Of a DNA stretch of 64,000 nucleotides, positions 31,985 through 43,844 are shown piece after piece. Below the pieces are notes generated by a model. The model had not been told where the DNA came from. It saw only the letters and a program-made list of their open reading frames with translations, and did not search any database. Position numbers and translations under genes: made by a program. Source of the DNA: Angiostrongylus vasorum (taxonomy: Eukaryota; Nematoda; Chromadorea; Rhabditida; Metastrongylidae); the NCBI GenBank assembly GCA_018806985.1, contig JADANN010000302.1:434001-498000 (forward strand). Reading direction: 5' to 3'. Positions within the stretch are counted from its first letter, which is position 1. The number at the start of each line of letters is the position of its first letter.

Positions 31985-32200
31985 AGTGAAAACTTTTCAA
32001 CCCGACCGTCATTTAACTTCGGTAGTGAAATAATCAACATGTGTTTAAATTGTTGAGCTTACACACAGTTGATAACGAACAATTGTGGACCACCGACATG
32101 GATCACATCGGCGCTGATGAAGAAGAAGACGTCGAAACGTTAGTCGGAATAAATGCGTTTATCGACCTCGTGTAAGCTCAACAATTTAGATACATGCTAG
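31985..32200 (+). repeat. Hairpin pseudo-LTR with hammerhead-like core
   Basis: AAATTGTTGAGCTTACACAC at 32048 is the exact inverse of GTGTAAGCTCAACAATTT at 32172. The loop carries GCGCTGATGAAGAAGAAGAC and GTCGAAACGTTAGTCGG (CTGATGA at 32114, GAAAC at 32134). The 5' part ACCCGACCGTCATTTAACTTCGG matches 58340 and 58440. Confidence 0.65.
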
Positions 32201-32374
32201 AGAGAATGTTAGGATACCATTCTGCAGGTTGGTTCTACAAGCCTGCAGTAGAATGGCAAGTACTGCGATCCTGTTCATAGGATTCCCCTTCAAGGACGAA
32301 TCCCAGTAGGGCATTAATGCGCCAATCCCTAATACAATCTGTAAATGACAAATACTTTACAAAAAAGGATGCGT

Positions 32375-32655
32375 TTAGCACACATGTTAGGGGCGCCTTG
32401 CAATACATATGGGATCGATCCCGCGCCCCAAGCGCCTTTCAGTGGCTGTTTACCAAGCCTTTCACTACTCCGGGGTCGTCAAATTGCTACCAAACTTGTC
32501 TGGGTGGACAGCAGCACTACCTCGATACATCGTATCCCCACCGCGTCATTGTAAAGGCCAGATATGCATTCAATCACCTCCAGCGATGCTTAATGAACTC
32601 GAATGCATGGCGCATCCCTCAGGAATTGATCAACGCTGAGAGCTTTAGCTTTTTT
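32375..32655 (+). repeat. SINE-A copy, head truncated
   Basis: GGGGCGCCTTGCAATACATA, box B GGGATCGATCCCGCGCCCC, body CTACCAAACTTGTCTGG and ATATGCATTCAATCACCTCC, end CAACGCTGAGAGCTTTAGC. Confidence 0.88.
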
Positions 32656-32854
32656 TACCGGTGAGTAGTCTAACCCAATCAGAAGACATCGAATATATAT
32701 TTAGCAGAATTCTTCTATTTGTCTAATGATCGCATGTGCTTCACTGGAGTGAAAAAATGCACCATTTGCACTTGTAAACGCATCGTCGAAAAAAGTGGAA
32801 ATTTCTAGAACAACTTAAGCATTAGAAAGCTGCTTTATAAACTCTCAAGAAATC

Positions 32855-33125
32855 ACAATGATGCCCAAATATTTGCAAAACTCCGGGCCTATGGTACTTG
32901 CGGTGGGAACGTACGCGCTATTACCCGGGGGCTAACGCGTTTACCACCACACCATGTGAGTCCTTTGTTTCATCTTAATCTCGGCCAGTTTCCTATCTAC
33001 CAGTCACGTCAGCTATCAACCATCAGCGAGATTGGTCTGTGGAGCACAAATCGGCACTGAACCTAGTTAAGCTGAAGCTGTAGTGTAAGTCACAACGTAG
33101 TCACTTTTTATTTACTGCCTATCGC
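32855..33125 (-). repeat. Family D element
   Basis: ATATTTGCAAAACTCCGGGC, GGGGGCTAACGCGTTTACCACC, ACCATGTGAGTCC, CTATCAACCATCAGCGAGATT, ACCTAGTTAAGCTGAAGC and the arm CTTTTTATTTACTGCCTATC. Confidence 0.8.
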
Positions 33126-33589
33126 TCTAGTGAAGACTTGGTATCGCCTTAGCACGACTATCCAAGGATTTCGGGAAGAATCCATGGACAACAAGGCATT
33201 AATGAAGAACACTCAACCTCTCAAATAGTGGTCGAACTTACGGCAAAGCCCAAAACATTCGGCAGTGAAGAATGCAAAGTTAGAAATAGAATGAGAGAAG
33301 TGCCGTACGAAAGGTGATGTCGTGTGGAGCTTAAAAGACTGAAAAAACATCACGAAAAATTTTACTGTTTTGCTTAATGTAATACCTTCAATTGAAAAAA
33401 AACAATATTGACCTTCCACCTAGTTTGAAAAAAATATTGCTGGTCGTCTGTTTGTTGTTGTTGTTGTGCCACAAATGGTTCCACTCAGAAATCTGTCCAT
33501 AGGATGTTTAACAAAAAGGAACTAACACCGAAATGTCCATACGAAGCGAAATCCTTCTCCTGACATGGAAATGCTTTGTGTTTTATTGA

Positions 33590-34060
33590 TGTGTGAGTCA
33601 ATTCCTGTCGAGCTTCACAGAAACTAACAACTCGTTTAGCTCCTCACAGTGGCTTACTTTCGAATGTGTTGGTTAAGACACCTGATTTCAAAATTTGCTG
33701 AAACACAGTTTTCTCTGCAACTCTTCAGTGGAGAAATCACGACTGAGAACCGTTTGAAATACGGCGCGGCCTCTCTGTTGCACTCTACAATAGCGGCTGC
33801 AAACGTACAACGCAACTAACGCGTTGTACCAAAACCGAAGAGGCGCTGAGACTAATAAAGCGCATGGTTGGCCAAGCGACCACCTGGCAATGAAGACCCT
33901 GACAGGTTACTACCACGTTGGGGCTCGCAGGACCAGCAAAGATGGGCTATCAAAGTGGCCAAAGTGCCATTCAGGGTGCCTCGCCGTTCACCGACTATGT
34001 GCTCATCACTGGGATTCCGTCGCCTATAAGACATCTCCTCCTTGAAATATTAGGTTGTTC
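33590..34060 (-). mobile_element. Penelope-like element N-terminal / 5' fragment
   Basis: 33600-33790 is nearly the same as 40565-40790 (GTTAACACACCTGATTTCAAAA-like GGTTAAGACACCTGATTTC, ACACAGTTTTCTCTGCAACT), and 33990-34060 matches 41505-41570 (GGGATTCCGTCGCCTATAAG). The two loci are copies of one element; this one lacks the SINE-C insertion. Confidence 0.7.
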
Positions 34061-34254
34061 AGAAATAAATGAGCGTTCTTAACCATATTATTCAAAATGT
34101 CATAACTTGCTGTAAACAAAACTTTAGTAGTCAAGGTAAAAACCGTTAACAAATTCTAGGATAAGACCTAAAAAAATTTGCATGTAACAAACAACAAGAC
34201 GTCATTCAACAGTTGAATTTCGATAGACAGCATGTCCCCAGCATCGACTTTCCC

Positions 34255-34450
34255 TTAACCTCGGCATTGGATTATAAGTTCATCGTTTTCTTTCTCAGCA
34301 GTCGCGAGGTTGTTAAACAACATACGTTTACTTCCATACAATAACACACATACAACACAACCGTAGCTGACGTTTCAGCAGAATCGCCTTCTTCAGAGCC
34401 TGGAAGGGTACACTAATACGCAACTTACTAGGACAAACACTTCAACAGCA
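34255..34450 (-). repeat. Penelope pseudo-LTR with hammerhead-like core
   Basis: Inverse of 40235-40400 (GCGAGGTTGTTAAACAACATACG, GTAGCTGACGTTTCAGCAGAATC). On the minus strand CTGAAGA, a 13-nt hairpin, GAAACGTC and AGC occupy 34362-34400; flanks GGCT and AGCT can pair. Confidence 0.7.
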
Positions 34451-34839
34451 CAAACAGAAAGATGAAAGTCTGCACGATAATTACAAGATCTACGGCTTCT
34501 CGAAAAACACACAGTTTTTTTCATCTCTCTTCCACGAGGAAGAACAGTCGCTCACAATCGTATATAGTTGACGACTGCGCCAACGATCAATACGAAAATA
34601 CGGGGCGAGATCAGGTGTGGTCTCAGGGGTATTTCCCTGCTATTCACTGCAGGATTTTTTGGCATTTGTCCAAAAATCCCACGGATCTCCCCATATGAGG
34701 GATCGCGATAGCTGGTTAGTCGCCAGGCTACGTGGCGCGTTTCCGGGTAGCGGATAGGGGGCCAATAGCAGACCAAAAGCGACTTTTGCTTCCCTGAGAC
34801 GCAGATGGATCCAGGGGGATGAACTCCCTGTTTCTGCTG

Positions 34840-37800
34840 CGCCGATATGGCACATACTTTCTGTATTTACGAGGGGTATGCACGCGTATGTGGGTGCGCT
34901 CTAGTTTATGCGGATTGTATTCTACGAGTCAACTCGGCCAAAAGCCTGCAATCAAGTGACAGGGAAGTACATTGGAGGCGGTTAGGGAGTCGCCTCCAAG
35001 AAATGAGCTCCATGTCCATTCTGGGAAAGCCTGGCAAGCTACCCGTGAGCATACCCAGCCCCCCACGTTCAGAGCTCAACAAGCTATACGTGGGTATCAA
35101 AAATGCTAAATACAGTAAAAAAAAACGAACGGGCCTCATTCTCCTTAGCCCGAAAAATCCCCCAATTTCGATGTGTTGGGTAGAACGAGTACGGAGAGGC
35201 TCAGGGCGAATGGAAGCTGCCTGGATTGCAAAGAACTATGGCGACGATCTGTACCTACAATGTACGTACACTTGAATCCCAGTCCTCGATAGAAGACTTG
35301 CTCGTGCAGGCAAGAAAGGGTAAAGTACGACGTCTTCGGCCTGGCCAAGGCGCGACGACGCCGCCCATTCAACGCCGTCTTTGACACCGGAGAAGAACTG
35401 TTCCTCGGAACATGCGACAGTAGAGTAGTCGGTGGCGTCGGCGTTCTCATCAACACGAGTTTGTCCATGAACATCGAATAATTCAAACAACTTACAACCG
35501 GAATCGGACGTTTACGATTAAAAAGATGTGGATCAATTCCGGCTTTGACAATCTTCGTCGTTTACGCACCGACATCAAACTATGACGAAGAAGAAGTCGA
35601 AGCGTTCTTTATGGACTTGGAGATGTTCTACAGAGAAGACCATACATTCTTCAAAGTCATCATTGGAAATTTCAACGCCAAGACTGGACTAAGGAGAACG
35701 TGTGAAGAACATCACATTGGAACCTATGGATTAGAATGGAACGAACGGGGTGAGCGGCTGTCTGAGTTTATCATGACGGCCATGACCATCCATGGTAAGC
35801 CGCAATTCCAGAAGCCCCACCCTCAACGCTTGACGTGGGAGTCTCCCAAGGGTAGTACCACGACGAAATAGACCACATCATAGTAAATAGAAGGTTTTGC
35901 CTAACCGATGTCGCTGTTGTCCCAAAATTCTACACGGGACCAGACCTATCAGAATCCGTTGCGATTAGACCTTAATGGAGTAGTGACAGCCGGCTGGAAA
36001 TAGCGTCGGAGTTTTTTGACGTTTTCCGCGACAACTCGTCCGCGGCTACAGTATCGGGCATGGGCGTTTGGAAGTGTGCGTGACCAAGTGACAGCCGGCT
36101 GCGAATATTGAAAACCGCGTTCGGAAGCCTTTTATAGCGTCCAAGCGGACAACTCGTCTACTTCGAGTGGGCGGTGGTTTTTTGCGTTTTTCTCGCTTAA
36201 AACGCCTTTTTGAGGGATTTCCTAGTGCGGATCCCCCCTCCCCAGCCTTCTTCATGCAAAATTCTACTTCTCGCAGAAAGGAGAAAAGCCGCTAATTTCA
36301 AAAACGAAATAACATCGACGAAGAATACGATCCACTCATTCAACATCTTCACGTTAGCGCTATGAAAGCTGAGACTCCGAAAGTCACCAAGAGACGTCTG
36401 TCTCCAGAAACACTCGAGCTGATACGCTAGCGTGGAATAGAACGAGCTGCAGGCAACCGCGAACTAACGCCCGAACTTGCAAAACAATGCAGACAGGCGA
36501 TAAAGAAGATCTTAAAGAAAGAAGAGCAGCAGTAATGGTCGAAGCTGCAGAGGCTGGGACAAGCATTCGCAAAGTCCACCCAAGCTTCGCCAATTACAAG
36601 ACCAAGGTGATTGCACTCCGACGCCCAGACGGAGCAGTTACAGCGTCCAGAAAGACAATGGAGGAAATCATTCACGGATACTACTCAGACCTCTTCGATA
36701 ACCACGTACATCTTCCGTCATGTGAAATAAAGGACGATGGATATGTTGAACCATCGGTTCTGTCTTCCGAAATCCGACATGCCATTTCGTCGGTGAAGAA
36801 CCGAACACTACCAGGTCCGGACTGGATAAGATCGGAACACCTGAAGAACCTTCGGCCAGTACTCGTGAACACATTGGGTCGGCTCTTCACACGTTACCTG
36901 TCTGAATACAAGGTCCCTACACAGCGGAAGACCAGCAAGACCGTGTTATTGTTCAAGAAGGGTAACCCACACGATATCGGCAACTATCGCCCAATCTGCT
37001 TGCTGTCTGTTCTCCGCAAACTTTTCAGTCGAGTCATCCCCAATAGAATTGACAGTACACTGGACGAAGGACAGCCGCGTGAGCAAGCAGGGTTTCGAAA
37101 GGATTTACTACGATGGACCACATCCACACGATAACAAGGCTCATTGAAGTATCGCGAAAGTACAAAAGACAGCTCTGTCTCACTTTCATCGATTTAAAGA
37201 AGGCCTTTGATTCAGTTGAGATAGAAGCAGTCATGGAAGCCCATGATGGTCAAGAAGTCCCTACTCAGTACATAAAGATTCTTTGTGAGCTGTACAAAAA
37301 ATTTCACAACCAAGATATCACCATCCTACAACTATGTTAACGTTGACGTCAAAAGATGGGTTAGGCAAGGCGACACCATCTCGCCAAAATTATTTACCGC
37401 CACCCTCCAGAACGTCATGCGAACATTGGAATGGGATAATATGGGAGTGAAAATCGATGGTCGGCAGTTACAACATCTTTCCTTTGCTGATGACATCGTC
37501 CTTACAACATCAAACATTAGCCAGGTGGAGCGCATGCTTGCTGACTTTGATAAAGCCTGTGGAAGGATTGGTCTTCGACTAAATCTAACAAAAACGATGT
37601 TCATGAGGAACTGATTGGTTTCGTATGCCCCATTCATGCTCAAAGAAACGAATATCTCTGAATGCTCCAGTTATGTCTATCTAGGTCGGGGAAACAATAT
37701 GATGAACGACTTAGTTCCAGAGATGAGCAGAAGGAAACGAGCGGCTTAGGGGAGCTTTTAAGAGCATGAGGATGTAGAGAAGAAAACAAAGAAAACGCGA

Positions 37801-38310
37801 CTCCGTGCCCACCTTTTCGACTTAGCAGTGCTTTCAGCCCTAACGTATGCGTCAGACCCCGGTCGCTGCGTAAGCAGGATGAAACATCACTCAGCGTTAT
37901 CGAACGCGCACTCGAAAGGACGATGCTAGGAGTATCCCGTTCCACGCAAGTAAGGGAAGGGATCCGAAGCTCCGATCTGCGTCGACGATCAAAAGTCAAA
38001 GATGCCGTTCTGTACGCCAAACAATTGAAGATAAGGTGGGCCGGACACATAATGCGTATGAATGACAACCGATGGACAAGAGCCGTTAGTGACTGGATTC
38101 CTCGGGATACCAACGCACTGCAGGAAAACCACTTACTCGATGCTCAGATTTCTTCACGAAAAACCCAGAAGAAAGATATGATGCTCAACGAGTCCCTAGG
38201 GCAAGAGAACCCAGTGGGCTACTCTTGCTAACGACAGGGGAAAAAATTGAAGATTTACTGGCGCCCGCTCGAGTCACTCGACGATCAACGAGACTACAGG
38301 TGACAGGTGA
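34840..38310 (+). mobile_element. RTE-type LINE, most complete copy, inactive
   Basis: A non-LTR retrotransposon with an AP-type endonuclease (EEP fold) and reverse transcriptase in one original reading frame, now broken. Endonuclease 35270-35940: [68 protein letters not shown]. Reverse transcriptase 36487-37615: ILL-type VLLFKKGNPHDIGNYRPICL, FIDLKKAFDSVE, RWVRQGDTISPKLF, the catalytic LSFADDIVLTT, LRLNLTKTMFM. C-terminal part 37900-38310: MLGVSRSTQVREGIRSSDLR, IRWAGHIMRMNDNRWTRAVS, then the YWRPLESLDDQR end. Frameshifts fall near 35400, 37110 and 37340, and a stop after LTKTMFMRN. A foreign GC-rich insert interrupts it at 35945-36255. It abuts a Penelope element at 38310. Confidence 0.9.
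35945..36255. repeat. Unrecognised GC-rich insert inside the RTE
   Basis: Lies between the endonuclease end (VVPKFYTGP) and the next RTE block (KFYFSQKGEKAANFKK), where family members are continuous. It has an internal duplication: AGTGACAGCCGGCTG at 35983 and 36088, and CGACAACTCGTCCGCGG / GGACAACTCGTCTACTTC. No open frame of note. It could be an unknown short element or a filler duplication. Confidence 0.55.
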
Positions 38311-38311
38311 G

Positions 38312-40690
38312 AGGTGATCCCAAAAGCTTCGAGGAGTTTGTGCGTTAGTGTTTTAGGATCCCGTGCGAGGAGTGCACTTTTACATCAAAAAAATTTCCCC
38401 GCTATGTTTTTTCTATCCTATGCCTCCTTAGTGGGGTACTTTGTCTTGCTTTTCGTTTGCCATCTAGTTGATCTTTTATGCGGATACATAAAGATCTGCC
38501 CGTTTCGCCAATATATTCGTCTGCGCAAGTACTACAAGAGATCAGGTATATCGTATCTGAACTTATGCATCCATCGTCCCTGCCATAAGGGCAAATTACG
38601 CCATTCAGTGTTTCATATAGACGGTCGTATAGGCGGTTACAAACTAATTGACGACGAAGAGTATTCGATGGTATTTCAATTATCGCTGCCGATTCCTCTA
38701 GATCTACTCTTCTTAAGCATCGCTTTATCGCTACACTTATTTCGTCGTTAATAAAGGACAAGATGAAAGGGATTTTGTTTCGGCCAAACCGTTTGTTTTG
38801 GGGCGTCTCTCTCTTTCGAAACTTATCTCGTGGGGTTACTATTTCGTAGCCATCGCAGGTGGCTACACGCCGAGCCAAGTCGCGCGATTCTTCCCTTAGT
38901 TCCCTGGTTGTGCACACAAAGGTGGCTGTTCGGAAAGTGTTTCTCACAAGCGCCCTCTTTGTGTGTGAAGGGTGGGAAGAAAGGAAATGAACCAGGATGT
39001 TTTTTTACTTGGTTCTTTGTACCATTTTGTCATACAGCCGCTACTTTATAAGTTTATTTCAACGTTTAGAAACGGAAGGCAGTTTTTTTTTGGGTTTCTC
39101 CCGGGTGAACTTAATGCACTCAGACTGCCCGTTCAATAATTCAAAGCATTTGTCCATCTCATCCTGCGTACAAAAGACGACAAAACAATCATCTACATAT
39201 CTGCAGTAGAGTAGTGGCCGGAGATCGAGAACAGGGGCTTCTATCTTAGACATAAACACAATGGCAAGGCTTGGTGCCAGTCGCTATCCAATTGCTAACC
39301 CCCTTATTTGCGCGAAATATTTCCCAGGCCATCTGAAAATCGAGCAGTTTGGGCACTCATTTAAGAGAGCCATAAGCTGCTGGATGGACAAGCCATGCAT
39401 ATTTATTCTTCCTTCATGTTCAACAAGAAGTTCGCAGATGGCTTGCATTGCGGAGTCATTCGATACGTTGGTGTACAACGCGGTAACATCGAAGGACTCT
39501 ATCACGTATGCGTTATTAGGAGACGCGTTACGTAGACGTTCTAGGAACACTTGGTTGTTTGTGAGGTGGGCTGGAATGTGGTTAAGCAGCTGGGTAAGCA
39601 TTATGCTTAAAAACCAGGTTATTCTATCCGTTGGTCTGTCTACACAGCTGATAATGGGGTAACCTTTAATGATGATGGATTGGTTGAAGCAAAATCAGCA
39701 CGTGATACCAACTTATGTGTTTTAACAAGTAGGTATAGGACGGGAGATGTTGGTTTATTGAATTTGAATTGCGAATTAACCGGTGATTTTAAACCTGCAG
39801 CCTTTGCTACACTGACCCATTGACTGTTTACCTTTCGGTATTGGCTTTTGTATTCCTCTTCAGAGGATAGGCGATAGACAGTAGCATCACTAAGACGTTC
39901 CTCTGTTATCTCAACGACCAGCTGGGGAGGCATAATTATGAAGTCTCCCCTTTATCGCTAACGGACGATCTCACTGTTTTTCGAGTTTATTAATTCTCTA
40001 ATTTCTCGCATGCCACAATTTTGTGCGGCTGTAAGATTAGAGATAAACCTTTATCGCGGTAGTGATTAAGGGTCTTGAGAACGCCGTCCGAAAACATGCG
40101 GAATTTTATGTCAATTCCATCGTTTCCTGCCTTGACCTGAACTAACCTGCTCTCTGAAAAACGTTCTAGGGAAAAGAGATTTCTTTTTGATAGTTCTTGT
40201 CTGGGCTGATAGCGGAGTCGATTTTGATCCAGGCTCTGAAGAAGCCGAATCTGTCGAAACGTCAGCTACGGTTGTGTCGTATGTTTTTTATTGTATGGAA
40301 GTAAACGTATGCTGTTTAACAACCTCGCGAGTGCTGAACAAGTAAAAGGACACATTTATAACCCAACGTCGAGGTTAATAGAAAGTCGATCCGGGGAACT
40401 ATTACAGAACTTTATTAGTCAAAGTAAAAACCGTTTGAATCCAAGCACGTTTTTTTGCCAACGAGAAACTAGTTTATTCACTCCAGTTGCACAAAATTCT
40501 AGAGTTCTGGAAGCGATGAGTTCGTCGAAGGCATTTTTTTGATATGGAAATACTTTGTGTTCTATTGATGTGAGAATCATTTCCTGTCGAATTTCATCGA
40601 AACTAACAACTCCTTTAGCTTCCCAGAGTGGCTTACTTTCGAATATGTTGGTTAACACACCTGATTTCAAAATTTGCTGAAACACAGTTT
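38312..40690 (-). mobile_element. Penelope-like element: YVDD reverse transcriptase plus GIY-YIG nuclease, inactive
   Basis: Minus strand, in order: an N-terminal ORF part (40685-40419: VSFDEIRQEMILTSIEHKVF), a pseudo-LTR in opposite orientation (40180-40400), VQVKAGNDGIDIKFRMFSDG, MPPQLVVEITEERLSDATVY, SPVLYLLVKTHKL, ESFDVTALYTNVSND (first catalytic Asp), FAQIRGLAIGQRLAPSLA, the active site YCRYVDDCFVVFC, FTREKPKKK, then IPFILSFINDEISVAIKRCL and the GIY-YIG region YLISCSTCADEYIGETGRSL with CIRIKDQLDGKRKARQSTPL, ending at about 38312 against the RTE. The last 181 codons (38947-38402) are open; elsewhere frameshifts and stops break the ORF. Penelope-like elements copy themselves by target-primed reverse transcription with a GIY-YIG nuclease. 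Confidence 0.9.
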
Positions 40691-41575
40691 TCTCTGCAAC
40701 TCTTCAATGAAGAGATCATGGCTGAGAACCTCTTGAAATACGGGGCGGCCTTTCACTTGCTCTCAACAACGGTGGTTGCAGCCGTGCAACGCAACGGTTG
40801 CGCGATATGCCAAGCCACTGGGATCGCGGTGATGCAGCAGACTTGCAAACTACACGCAAAGGTGCTCCAGCTCTGCCAAACACGGACTATGAAGCAGCAG
40901 CCAGCAGCAAAACCGCATTGAAGTGACTGGAGGACGTCACCAATGTAGACCCGTGTTGCAATGACGAAACCAGCAAGAAACGTATATTCTCTCTGAGGTT
41001 CGCACAACCAGTATAACCAGTATAAACTACCATCAAAGTATCCCGCACAACCAGTATAAACTACCATCAAAGTATCCAAGTAGGTAATTATTCAGTGGGG
41101 CGGACAGCACAATGGTAGTGATGCCCGTCATCACGACCATGGTGCCAGTTCGATTCCGCCCCGGGCCAACCAAGCCTCTCATACCTCTGGGGGTCGGGAT
41201 GTTGGCAGCGGTCTTATATGGGAACATATCACTCTGCAATCCAGTTGGGAACAATCCAGCCCAGCTATCCTAGGACTCCATGGAGAATTGCTAGACTAGC
41301 ATTCTACGACATTCAAGATGAAATGAAAATGCTCAAGCAGCAACAGAAACAACACGTAAAAACTTGGAAGACCCTCGTGGACGATGGATGCGAAGAAATG
41401 AACTGGATGTGAGAAGTGCTGGGATCCGCACCGTAGACGTGAAGACGGATCAAATAAAAATAAAGTATATGGAAAAAAAATATTCGGAATGGCTCCGTTT
41501 TCATTGAATGTGTGCTGACCAGTGGGATTCCGTGGCTGTTAAAATATATCCTCTTTGAAATAATTCAGGCATGGA
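40560..41575 (-). mobile_element. Penelope 5' flank, interrupted by SINE-C
   Basis: Homologous to 33590-34060 on both sides of a SINE-C insert (41095-41468). At 40985-41085 a segment CCGCACAACCAGTATAAACTACCATCAAAGTATCC is partly duplicated and ends in a tail similar to family B and the RTE (ATCCAAGTAGG). Confidence 0.6.
41095..41468 (+). repeat. SINE-C, tRNA-headed element, full length
   Basis: Head GGGGCGGACAGCACAATGGT (box A) with box B CCAGTTCGATTCCGCCCC; the ends GGGGCGG and CCGCCCC pair like an acceptor stem. Body GCATTCTACGACATTCAAGA, 3' part GAAGTGCTGGGATCCGCACC, ACGTGAAGACGGATCAAATA and an A-rich tail. Other copies at 57722, 56635 and 61508. Confidence 0.8.
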
Positions 41576-41759
41576 AAGGAAAGGTTCATGCCTTAACGTA
41601 GAATCACTTTCGTTGATTCGGTAAATCGTACATGAGCTTCATCATTACACTGTACGTCACATCTACAAAATGCTCGCTACACTGTACACCACAAATTGCC
41701 GGGCTAGCCATCTTTCGGGTGGTCAAGTTCTGGTTGTTTCATGGTTGGTATAGCTTATG

Positions 41760-42195
41760 TTCGATCCAAGGGACGACATATTTTTAGTCCTCGGCATTGA
41801 TTAACAGCTCACTGTTTTTCTTGGTGAAGAAGCACGAGGTTGGTATAGCATTTGTTAATACATAATACTGATGTTCCGGCGGTTTCGCCTTATTCAGATC
41901 TTGGACACATTAAACGGAGATGCAATCTACTCAGCCAGAGATTTTCATAATCTCAGCACACAAAACAACACACAAATTTGCACTCGCCTAGGAAACAGTT
42001 TCGTTTAAACAGATCATTTTGTTCTTTGTAAGCTCTTCAGTTGTTTTTTGGAGACCAGCCACGCAAAGTCTTTCACAGGTGAGGAATGTGTTTGGTTCAG
42101 GTCAGAAAATAAGTCTGAGGCATTGCACGAGATCACGCTTGAACACAAGGCACTCCTTTATAAGTTTCATTCATAAGAACGATCGAATAGGACTT
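41760..42195 (-). mobile_element. Penelope-like remnant
   Basis: Pseudo-LTR GATGTTCCGGCGGTTTCGCC (minus strand CTGAATAAGGCGAAACCGCC, a degraded hammerhead-like core), then TTGGAGACCAGCCACGCAAA ... CACAAGGCACTCCTTTATAA, homologous to 993-1110. Confidence 0.6.
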
Positions 42196-42644
42196 TACCA
42201 TATTTGAAGGAAAAAAGCAAACAAGAAACCAAAACGAAAAACTATGTCAGACTGAAAGAGACGAACTAAATCACAGGAAGCGCGCTCACAACTCCATTCA
42301 GAAGAAAAATTTAGACAGATATAGAAGCATAAGCAGTGAGCCTAAAAAGTAGTGGTTTTCGAGACTCATGAGAAATAGGATTTCGGAAGTTCGGCTGCTA
42401 CATCGTCCTTGAGCGGTCGGTTACTTTTTCATTCCTACTTTCGTTTCTCTTTTGGGTTTTAACATCTCTCCGAATCAACTAGTAGGAAGACCGAGCAAGG
42501 GACTCGCCGCCGAAAACATACCTCCCTCCGGTCTACACCGTGGTGAAGACCTGGATACGCCTTTGCAAGGCCTAAGTCAGGACTGAAGACCAAGTTGCAC
42601 AACCAGCAGTAGGCCAGCCTCAGCACCGCGCATACTGGGTGCTC

Positions 42645-43800
42645 CCGAACTATCCGCAAAATATAAAGCATATCATAAGTTTGTTGTCGGAGACTTCACT
42701 GCCAGAATAGAAAGGCCAACAAGAGCGAATATAGGATCGGAAATTTTCGTTGAGGAGAAAGGAATGAGAATGGGAACCGTTTCGCAGACTTCTGTCCGCA
42801 GCACGTAGTCGTTTTCCCAGAAGAAAGAAAACCGCCGCTGGACATGGGAGTCTCCTAACGGCATGACTCATGCAGAGATCGACCACATTCTGGCAAACAG
42901 AAGATGGTACCTGGTGACATATCGGTAGTCCTGTCATTCTGTGTGATTCCGATCACCGCCTTATTCGCGTGAAGATTCGATTCAGCCTTAAGCTGGAAAA
43001 GAACTCTCTTCATCGACCACGAGTAAAAATCTAGCTGTATACGCCGAGAACATTTTGAACAAAGTCCTATTCGAACGTGACTGGCAGATTAAAGAAGAAC
43101 CGACCGAAGACTATGAGCTGCTTGTCGAAGGACTGAAAAGCCATGCCGTATTCTGCTCAGTTCCTCAAGCAAGAGGATAGGATCCCATAATCCCATATCC
43201 ATTACTACTAAGAAGTTGCTTGAAAAGGGAAGGAAACTGAAGCTTGATCCTGCTGCAACACGTTTAACATGGCTAGTAATAAATGCCAGCTGCAGAAGAG
43301 CTTTGCAGGAAGGTCTACATCAGTACAAGCAGAAGACACTACTGGAAGCAGTCTAAAAAAGTGTCGTCGAGACTTGCTTGATTATAATGTTCCGCTGTCA
43401 CCCATGATGAACGAAGATGGGGATCGTCAAAACTTCCCGCCATGATACGGAATTAATAAAGGAAACGTTCTACACCAACCTTTTCCGATCCACAATCCCC
43501 GTCCCGGACCCTAATATCCCGCTGAAGAAAAACCATCTGGAATTCTTCAGTCAGAAGTTCGAATTGCGACAGAAACAATGGAATGAGGCACAGCTCGAGG
43601 ACCCGATAACATTACCACCGTCTTCCCTAGAACTTGAAGCCACAATTTACATGTACTTCTCGCAGACCATATGACAGCCAACCTTCAAAAAGAAGAGATC
43701 CCAGACCAGTGGAGGACGTCGAGCACCGTCGTCTTTCCCAAGAAAGGTGACCGGAAGGATCTTCTTAACTATCGTGGCCAGAACTGCAGAATCTGGGAAG
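42645..43800 (+). mobile_element. RTE-type LINE, second subfamily, truncated by Penelope insertion
   Basis: Endonuclease end: FVVGDFTARI, RRWTWESPNGMTHAEIDHIL, ANRRW. Then a reverse-transcriptase start at 43417-43790: TFYTNLFRS, EEIPDQWRTSSTVVFPKKGD, RKDLLNYRG. It stops abruptly before 43845, where a Penelope pseudo-LTR begins, so the Penelope insertion is younger. Same subfamily as 2930-5390. Confidence 0.82.
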
Positions 43801-43844
43801 AAAATCTTCAATTTCCTAACGATGGCCTGCGGTTAAGTCACGCT

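Noticed and set aside
35545..35871. A host endonuclease/exonuclease/phosphatase gene
   Set aside because: It is the endonuclease part of an RTE retrotransposon, followed in frame order by the reverse transcriptase and interrupted by frameshifts.
38402..38947. A 181-codon host gene with a GIY-YIG domain
   Set aside because: It is the C-terminal end of a Penelope-like element whose reverse transcriptase lies directly upstream on the same strand.
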